Part shown: piece after piece, positions 56,544-64,000 of the stretch
Position numbering within the stretch: the stretch's first letter is position 1
How the letters are laid out: every line of letters starts with the position of its first letter
From: Rutidosis leptorrhynchoides
Lineage: Eukaryota > Streptophyta > Magnoliopsida > Asterales > Asteraceae
Length of the DNA stretch: 64,000 nucleotides
Direction: 5' to 3'
Assembly (NCBI RefSeq): GCF_046630445.1
Contig: NC_092343.1
Location: 137,075,501-137,139,500, forward strand
Program-made: the position numbers and the translations under genes
The notes under the pieces: generated by a model
Seen by the model: the letters and a program-made list of their open reading frames with translations, nothing else
What the model was told of the DNA's origin: nothing
Databases searched by the model: none

Positions 56544-57968
56544 GGCATGGCCGTTGGGGTGTATTGAACTCGAATTGGAATTAGCAGATGATAATGATCC
56601 CTCTCGCTCTCGAGCTGTGCCCATTGAATTTTGCATGGTACGCTCTTACTCTTGTTACAATGCGCTTTTAGGAAGAGTTACTTTGCAGAAGTTTAGCGCG
56701 GTGCCTTCAACAGTTCATGGTATGATAAAATTTCCTACCAAGCAAGGAATAGCAATCATCCGGACAGAGTCTGAAAGGGCGCTTTGTGCATCCATCACGC
56801 CACCAAAATCACTTCCTACCATTGATGAACAAATGTGAAGCTGCACTATTATTGTCAATCCAAAGTAGCCAGACAAGCGAATTCAGATTGGGGGCAACTT
56901 ATCCAACAACGTCAAAGTCAAGTTGCGGAATATGCTGATAACCAATATGGTTGTTTTTGCGTGGAGTGAAGAGTACATGACGGGAGTACCTCGCGAAATA
57001 GCAGAGCACAAGTTATATGCTAGCCCAAGTTTAACTCTGGTGCGATAAAAGAAAAGGCCTATGGCCCCGGAAAGAAGAGAATGGCAGCGAATGGAGGTGG
57101 AAAAGCTAGTGAATGCGAACACACTTAGGGAGGTGCACTATCAAACTTGGGTAGCAAATCCCATCTTACTCAAAAAGGCTGATGGTTCATGACGCACGTG
57201 CGTTGATTTCAAGGATATTAACAAAGCGTGTCCCAAAGACAACTATCCTCTTCCGAAGATAGATTGGAAAGTTGAATCATTATCTGGGTCCAGATTTAAA
57301 TGTTTCTTGGATGTGTACAAGGGGTACCATTAGATTCAGATGGCGAAGAGGACAAGACCGCGTTCCATACAGATCAAGGGATCTATTATTATACAAAAAT
57401 GCCCTTTGGACTGAAAAACGCGGGCCTAACCTATCAGCGAGTGGTCGATGCTGCGTTTAAAGACTAAATCGGTAGGAACCTTGAAGCTTATGTTGACGAT
57501 TTGGTTATCAAAAGAAATACGGAAGTGCAACTGCTGGATGACATACTTGAAACGTTCAAATCCCTGCGCAAAATCAACATGAAGCTTAAGTTCGCAAAGT
57601 GTAGTTTTGGGGAAGAAGTGGGAAAATTCCTGGGGCACATAGTAACCCCAAGAGGAATTCGTGCAAATCCTAATAAAATTGAAGCGGTGGAACAGATGTA
57701 GTCACCAAAATCCAGAAAAGATGCACTAACATGCTTCTTGTTAAAAGAAGCAGAGAGGTCTTTGCCATTCTTCCATACTTTAAAGAACTTATTGAAAAAG
57801 TCAGACTTCAAGTGGACAGAGGAGGCCGAGAAAGCTTTTCTAGAAATGAAGGCGCTTTTGAAAGAATTGCCTACTTTAACCGCGCCAGTGGTAGGAGAAA
57901 CATTAATGCTGTATCTTACGTCTTCGAAAGAAGCCATAAGCTCTGTTCTTGTCACAGATAGGGGGCAG

Positions 57969-58058
57969 GTATGTATCATGCTTTGTTTATTTTTTATACG
58001 CATAGAAAGTTATATGTTTATTTGTATGTGCAACCCATTCTCTAAAACGCGGGTACAG
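57969..58058 (+). other. Intron-like insertion 1 in Z RNase H (B)
   Basis: 90 bases, GTATGT...GGTACAG, same position as 12664-12753. Confidence 0.5.
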
Positions 58059-58217
58059 ATGCATGTATACTTTGTCAGTAAGGCGCTTAGTGGTAGTGAG
58101 GTTAATTACACTCCAATGGAAAAGTTGGTATACGCGCTTGTGCACACAACTCGTAGGTTGCGTCGATATTTCCAAGTGCATCCTATAGTGGTATTGACTG
58201 ACCAACCAATAAGACAG

Positions 58218-58322
58218 GTACAAGTCGCGGAACGTGCTACCTATGTATAACTCAATCTTATAAGTCACTTTTAGCGTGCATGGATTAGATGCGACATACT
58301 GACAATGATTGTATCATCACAG
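58218..58322 (+). other. Intron-like insertion 2 in Z pol (B)
   Basis: 105 bases, GTACAA...ATCACAG, same position as 12913-13017; joins PIRQ to VLYKPDVSGRLAK. Confidence 0.75.
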
Positions 58323-59063
58323 GTGCTGTACAAACCTGACGTTTCGGGGCGATTGGCTAAATTAGGCATAGAATTGGGGGAGCACGAAATAAACTTCTCT
58401 CCGCGAACAGCTGCCAAAGGATAGATATTGGCAGATTACTTGGCTGAAACTACGGTCGAGATAGAAGCATCAAAGGAGAGTATCACAACCGAACCACTGG
58501 AAAGTCAACCTTGGGAATTGTATGGGTGGCTGCTCTAGCCTTTGATCACTTGCGCAGAAATGTATGGGTGGAATAACTAACGCAAAAATCTATTGATGAG
58601 AAATCCACCGTCGCGCCTATCGAGGAGGAAAGCCCAAACTGGATGACACCCATAACTAAGTTTTTAATAGAAGGAATGCTCCCTACAGACGAAAAGGAAG
58701 CGAGAAAGGTACGCATGAAAGCGCCCATGTACACTTTGGTGGATGGAGCTCTTTACAGAAAGTCGTTCCTTGGGCCAAGCATGCTATGTATTGGTCCAAA
58801 TCAAGCGTAAGAAGTGCTCAGAGAGATTCATGAAGGGTATTGTGCTCTGCACTCCGGCTATAGTAGCCGCAAAGGTTATGCGCATTGGGTATTACTGGCC
58901 CACCATTCACGAAGATGCATCTGAGGTCGTGAGAACATGTCAATCATGTCAACAGCACGTGCCCATCAACAGAGCACCGCAACATCCTATGATACTAATA
59001 GGGTGGCTTGGCCATTCTGCAAGTGGTCCATCGACATTGTCGGCCCTAGTACCGCGTGCTCAG

Positions 59064-59144
59064 GTACGCGTGGAATAATTTATATGAATAATACTTTGCT
59101 AACTATGCGCTTTCATAGTATTAATGCAATCATTGTTTACTCAG
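59064..59144 (+). other. Intron-like insertion 3 in Z integrase (B)
   Basis: 81 bases, GTACGC...TTTACTCAG with TGCTAAC branch point near 59097; joins ACSG to GIKFLVVAIDYFTKW. Confidence 0.8.
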
Positions 59145-59941
59145 GGGGAATCAAATTCTTAGTGGTAGCAATTGATTACTTTACTAAATGGGTGGAGGCG
59201 AAGGCATTAGTAACAATTACTAGCAGGAGCATTCACAACTTCTTTTGGGAAGATATTGTGTGCAGGTTTGGTATTCCCAATGAAATCGTCAACGATAATG
59301 GTGTTAGAAGGAGAACCATTCCGGTCCTGGTGCCAAGACCTGAATATTAAGCAATCTTTCACATCGGTCGCACACCCAGGCGAATGGGTAATGTGAAGTA
59401 ACAAAACTGGGATATTGTAAAGGGGATAAAGGTACGCTTGGGCTTATATGTAAATGAATGGGTCGATGAACTCCCAAGTGTATTATGGGCGCATCGAACT
59501 ACTCATAAGAATAGCACATGTAAAACTACTTTTAGCTTAGTTTATGGGACTGAAGCTATTATCCCTGCGGAAATATTGGTGCCCACGAAGAGAGTTCAAA
59601 GCTATGATGAGTCAAGCAATGGTGAAGGCTTGCACGCTAACCTAGACATGCTAGAGGAGCGCAGAGAAATTGTAGCTATACGAGAAGCCATGAACAAGCA
59701 GAAAATCTCCAAGTATTATGATAAGCGCGTCAAGCCATTGTTATTTAAAGTGGGAGAGTATGTGTGGCACAATAATGAGGCAAGCCGAGCAGAGGATATT
59801 GGAAAGCTTGGACCTAATTGGGAATGTCCCTATGAAATAATTGGCACAAGTGCTACAAGATCTTATATCCTAGCTGAAGTAACTGGAAGACGAGTACCTC
59901 ATACTTGGCATGCAACCAATCTGAAAAGATGCTATATATAA

Positions 59942-61168
59942 TTGTCAGGCTGCAACACACGGGATTTATCAACCCGCACTTTGAGCACTTACATTTTCCA
60001 GTATACTTAAAATGTTGCTTTATTTCCAAAGACAATTAGTATTTCTTTTTGGTTGTAATGGTTTGTCATTTGGTTATGACTTTTAGATTTTATTTATTTT
60101 GTCATAAATAAATTTAATTTTTGTATGGAAACATTTGGTTATGTTTCAACGCACATTTTGATAGCAGTTACGTCCATCCTGCCTTTTAAGGGGTGATCTC
60201 TAGCTCCCTCGTGGCAGATGCCTGTTTGGTTACAAGGCTAGATTTTAGGGTGGGTAATAGACTTTGGTTTTTCTAGACCAACACACTATCACAGACTAGA
60301 ATACTACAAGTCATGACTATAAACGACAAGCATTGGGGTTGCTTGCCCACTAACGTAAGTGTTGGTTCACTTGGAAGACTCTAAGTACTTTACTTAGTAA
60401 TGAAATGAAAAGCACTTGCTATGTCCACAATAGTTGGTTAGCATTATTAAACTTTGATAATAAACAAAGTATACATTTGTTTGTATGCATCACAACTACG
60501 ATATTTGATAAGAGTAATGAAGACTTGAAACAATAAAGTTAGCAAAAGAAATTTCATTAATGTTGCAATAGTACCAAAAGAAAACATTAAAAAGTACTAA
60601 GGGCACGCAGGCCCAATATGCAAAATATGGCACACAGGCCTAAGCTTTAATGATTTGCACGCAGGCCCAAAAATAAAAAAGAAAGAAAGAAAGGAAAATC
60701 TAAACTACCTGGCATTATTTGGAACACTGCCCTACACTAATGGGAATGATCCTTCAAACCCTCGCTCGCAGCGATCAGGCGGATCACCCCATGTAAAAAG
60801 AAAAACAAAGTTTGACCTATATGTGGTCTTGTACTGAAAGGCGGGGAGCACATCCTTATTGCAGGTAGCACCTATAACCGAGCATGCTCCCTGCAGATGT
60901 ACCCCCCAAAGTGCGGGCGTACAGGGCTGAAGATGTTATATGCCTATGGCTCACCTATACACCTGTCACTTCAAAAAACTACTATGCGCCTCACAAAGCA
61001 CGCCATAGCAGTGCCCGAGCCCTCTGGCTCACCTCCTTACATCACGAGCTCTAACAAATCCTGCACTGAGGTCGCATGGTTAACACTTTCTTGAATCAAG
61101 GATTGAATTTAAATGTTCTCCATCGCACGACTGGACTCGAGCGCCTTGGCTAAAGAATCACTCTCAAG
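59942..61168. mobile_element. Z element spacer between pol and antisense ORF (B)
   Basis: No gene seen. It retains the roughly 52 bases near 60759-60810 ('ccctcgctcgcagcgatcag' and following) missing from copy A. Confidence 0.7.
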
Positions 61169-63122
61169 CTAATCAGCAACAACTTTGGGCAAATCTGTTG
61201 GAACCTCTATGTTGTCTGAAATGAGCTTCCAAAAGTTTACCCTCTCCAATGCTTTGATGGCCCTGATTGCGTCTGAGTAAATTTTGCCAATGGTGGAAGA
61301 GCTGAGAACCTTTGATGCAATTTGCGAAAGAGCAGCTTTCACTGCGGCAAAGTTGTTTAACGTTGAATCACGACCAGCGGCCACCCGATCAAGGTGCGCG
61401 GAGATGTCCTATTTTTCAAAGGTTAAAAAATCAAGGTTGGAATTAGCAGTAGCAAGTTCCTCCTTGAGCAAATTTTTTTCCTCTACCAGATCAGCTTGTG
61501 CATTTAGAAGCTCAACCTTTTCCTTCTTTAACACTTCAACAGTGGCCTCCACTATTTTCAATGCTTCATCAACCACTTTAAGCTTCGACTCTAGGGCAAT
61601 CAACCTCATCTATAACTGCCCAGATAGATTCACCTCTGCCTTATGAGAACGCTCACTTTTTAAACGATCACAATCCCTTACCCATGTCAGAAACGATAGC
61701 TGTGTATCAAAGCATTCCTTTTGATCTGGCGTCATCTTCTTTAACTCACGCCTTATGTCAGCATGAGCACATCCTTGCATATACATGTGCTGTTCCGATG
61801 CAGCATGCTTCGAAACATTTAGAATCGCTTCCAAGTTATCAATGCGGATGGGTGCATAAGGGTTGATGTTCAGTTTGGGACCTGAGACATAAGCAATCGA
61901 GGGACCAGTAGTAGGAGGAGTTGCAGGATTGGTTGGCAAGGGCGCAATAATAGCGATTTGGACTGGATTAGAACATGTTGCGGGCATCCAGGTAGTTGAT
62001 TCAAGGGGCGCAGATGTTGCTGAGGGCGCAGGTGTGGGCATGGGTGCATTGATGGCAGGCTGGACAAGAGTCACTATTAGGGCTGCATCTTCCTCAAGGT
62101 TCACAACTGGAAATACAGAAACGTATATGTTAGTTTCTAAACAAACAATGAAGGTATGATATAATGAAATCTGTACGCTATACAATGTTATACCTTCGGA
62201 GGATGGGGCGTCGGACTTCTTCTTCTTCACTGGAGGATTCAAACGCACGGAGCTTCTGCGCTTGAGTGGCTATTCATCGTCCTCAACCAGAGCGTTTAAA
62301 TCATCTACGACATTGACTGGAACATCTTCATCAGCAACTTCCTTTTTCATAGAATAACCCTTCAAACTTTCTTCAACCATAACCTGGTAAAGATTTATCT
62401 CTGCAAACAATGACATACAATGGTTAGCATACTCTCTATCTAAAGGTAAATGATGCGTAATTATTTCAAAGATAAAATTATACCCCTTTCGTTAAGTAAA
62501 CCCGAATGCTTAGTTTCTTACCGGGATAGAGGTTAAACTGTTCCTGTTCTGGCGGTGTCATTGAGGGGGGGGGGAGGCAATTTAAAGCAGTGTTAGCACC
62601 AGAATGCCATTGAAGAAAGTTAGCGAATTGTTGAGGAACGAATTTGTTATCGACATAGTAAAAAGAATCTATCTAGGAGGTATTTAAACCCTTCTTCAAA
62701 CCAGACGTAAAAGCTGCCCAAACGGTGAAATTGTACCAATCGTGCTCATTAACTTGGTAACGGAAAATGTTTTTGAAGACGTTAATCGACAGTTCCTAGT
62801 TGTTCGCCCTACACCACATCTCAAATAACGATAGACGAGCAGCAGTATAGGGATGTAATTGCCCCAGGCCAATGTTATACGATGACAAAACCGCCATGAA
62901 AAAGTTAGTCGGAGGAATGCGAGTGTTTCTGACTTCTAGGGTTACATCGTAGAATCCAACCATGTTGGTTGGGGGTTTATGGGCTCGTTGATTTGTGAGT
63001 GGAAGGGTAGGGGTGTATTGGGCAATTGGTGGATACCAGTCGATAATAGCTGGTATGGATTCATCATCTAGGGTTGAGGAGATGGAATGGACTTGGAAGG
63101 TGGTTGAAGATGCAGAACACAT
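61169..63122 (-). pseudogene. Antisense ORF (aORF) of Tat element Z (B)
   Basis: Start MCSASSTTFQVHS at 63122; PF04195-like N-terminal part open to a TAG after MWCRANN (62796). The exon with RLNPPVKKKKSDAPSSE joins in frame across the intron 62107-62193 to VVNLEEDAA and the Pro-rich region. The shared TAG precedes the coiled-coil part (61409-61609), a further stop follows FEK, and the coiled coil ends at 61169. An 84-base deletion near 62495 removes part of the central domain. A pseudogene, but exon 1/exon 2 splicing is better preserved than in copy A. Confidence 0.8.
62107..62193 (-). other. Intron in Z antisense ORF (B)
   Basis: 87 bases, donor AAG|GTATAAC, acceptor TATTTCCAG|TTGTG; flanking frame SSE-VVNLEED is open. 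Confidence 0.85.
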
Positions 63123-63369
63123 ATTTACAACTTAAAAAAGGGGATGAAGATGGAAGATTGCATTGACCTGGGTTAAGAAACGAGAAACTAGCCGGAACTT
63201 GATCGGAGTTGCAAAGTAGAGAAGAGATGGATTTTTTGAATTTTTACCAAATGTGGTAAAATAATCGCCCTAATTATAGCATAAACGGTTAGGGCCTAAA
63301 AATGGAAGAAAAAAAAACGCGTAAGGCGCACAGTTAGTCGTACACGTGTCGCAATCCTAACAGGTTACA
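63123..63369. mobile_element. Upstream region of the Z antisense ORF (B)
   Basis: Matches 17843-18088. No ORF, no recognisable Z LTR. Confidence 0.6.
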
Positions 63370-64000
63370 TGTCACGACCCTACTTTGTCCGTTATCTTTT
63401 ACCGTTTATTATTTAACGTCCGTTAATTGTTATTTATGCCACGTCATTTCTATGACTTATATTATTATTTTAGTAATAGTATATTATTTATTATGTGTTA
63501 TATGAATATTTGTATTCGTATTTAAAATTGTACGTTTCTACGTGTCGTGGATTTCTATATCATTTTGGTTTTTAAATCAACGGTTGGACTTTTGAGATTT
63601 TTGAATCCAAATCATTTTAATTATGATATTTTTATATCATATGGGTATATAAAGTATTTCTATATTTTATTTTTCGCGGATGCGTGTTCTTTTCGGAAAT
63701 TTAATCGCGTAACAGTGTTTTCGTGAATCGGGATTCGTTCAGGCTTTCGGGCCACAAGCTTTGATCTATTTGATCAAATTGGGCCATGAGGGGCCCAATC
63801 CCTCACAATTTTGGCCAACCCTACCCTACTTACCCTTCCTTTGATTTTTTTTCCATTTCATTTTCATTTATCCTTATTTTTCTAACCTAAACCTACTTTT
63901 GGCTCTCATTTCTCCTCCCACCTCCTTATGACCGATTTTCCTTGCTCCATTATCATCATTTTCAGCCACCACAAGCAACCATACAATCAAACATCAATTG
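63370..64000 (+). mobile_element. W-type LTR, 5' part (cut by window end)
   Basis: TGTCACGACCCTACTTTG onward matches 18089-18720 with seven substitutions. It includes the TATA-like TATATAAAG at about 63646. It is preceded by Z exactly as at 18089. Confidence 0.92.

Larger units (their letters stand above)
56544..59941 (+). pseudogene. Z element (Tat lineage) protease-RT-RNase H-integrase (B)
   Basis: Same domain order as copy A: protease region (56544-56838), RT (57050-57720), RNase H (57730-58250), integrase (58700-59350) and C-terminal segment (59438-59941; VLWAHRTTHKNSTCKTTFSLVYGTEAIIPAEIL, then RTWHATNLKRCYI-like end). Several stops are shared with copy A (after GS in RT, after GYH, in FKD-stop-IG). 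Copy-specific changes include TAG after VEQM at 57699 and a short deletion around the integrase DNG (59302). The three GT-AG insertions are conserved. Confidence 0.9.
45195..63369. repeat. Copy B of the large duplicated block (X-Y-Z)
   Basis: Second copy of bases 1-18088. It starts exactly at the terminal TG of the X LTR, inside W integrase. It is the more complete copy for Y RT, while copy A is more complete in parts of the aORF (an 84-base stretch near 17140-17220 is missing here at about 62495). Confidence 0.95.

Overview
The window looks like repeat-rich nuclear DNA of a flowering plant. Asteraceae is my best guess: the LTR types beginning TGTnACGACCC and the tRNA-iMet primer site TGGTATCAGAGC resemble Ty3/gypsy repeats I associate with that family. 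This comes from memory, not a search. I see no ordinary host gene and no rRNA gene, CRISPR array or prokaryotic feature. Almost every base belongs to one of six LTR retrotransposons, called here X, Y, Z, W, E2 and E1.

Layout. Bases 1-18088 (copy A) and 45195-63369 (copy B) are two copies of one block, about 1-2% diverged, offset by about 45.25-45.28 kb; both run on into the same W LTR (18089 and 63370). Left to right the block holds: the LTR and 3' end of X (minus strand); gag-pol of Y (minus strand, gypsy/chromovirus-like), broken in integrase; two extra Y genes upstream of gag, for an F-box protein and a Glu-rich acidic protein; the Y primer site and 5' LTR; a left-truncated Tat-lineage element Z (plus strand) with decayed protease-RT-RNase H-integrase carrying intron-like insertions; and the antisense gene (aORF) typical of Tat elements.

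Between the copies lies W (plus strand, gypsy): LTR 18089-21400, degenerate primer site, no visible gag, RT to 24475. W is split by E2 (24476-44083, target duplication TCACG). E2 is split in its 3' LTR by E1 (33450-44012, minus strand, target duplication AGAGG). W pol resumes at 44089 (RNase H, integrase) and stops at 45194, where the X LTR of copy B begins.

E1 and E2 are related non-autonomous elements: long LTRs (about 3.47 and 2.72 kb), 3.6-kb interiors, a gag-N-terminus-like ORF or its remnant, no pol, and a decayed fragment resembling a plant poly(A)-binding protein. The two E1 LTRs differ by about three substitutions and a 2-base indel, so E1 is young. E2 LTRs differ much more.

How the parts work together: E1 and E2 would need Gag, RT and integrase from an autonomous relative. 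Y, E1, E2 and W share cis-acting signals (primer site, a leader direct repeat, an LTR core block), and subsets share hairpins, so cross-mobilisation is plausible. The most unusual item is the Y 5' module, primer site - acidic ORF - F-box ORF - gag, with both extra ORFs open in both copies while gag-pol is dead. The second is a set of GT-AG introns inside the Z pol.
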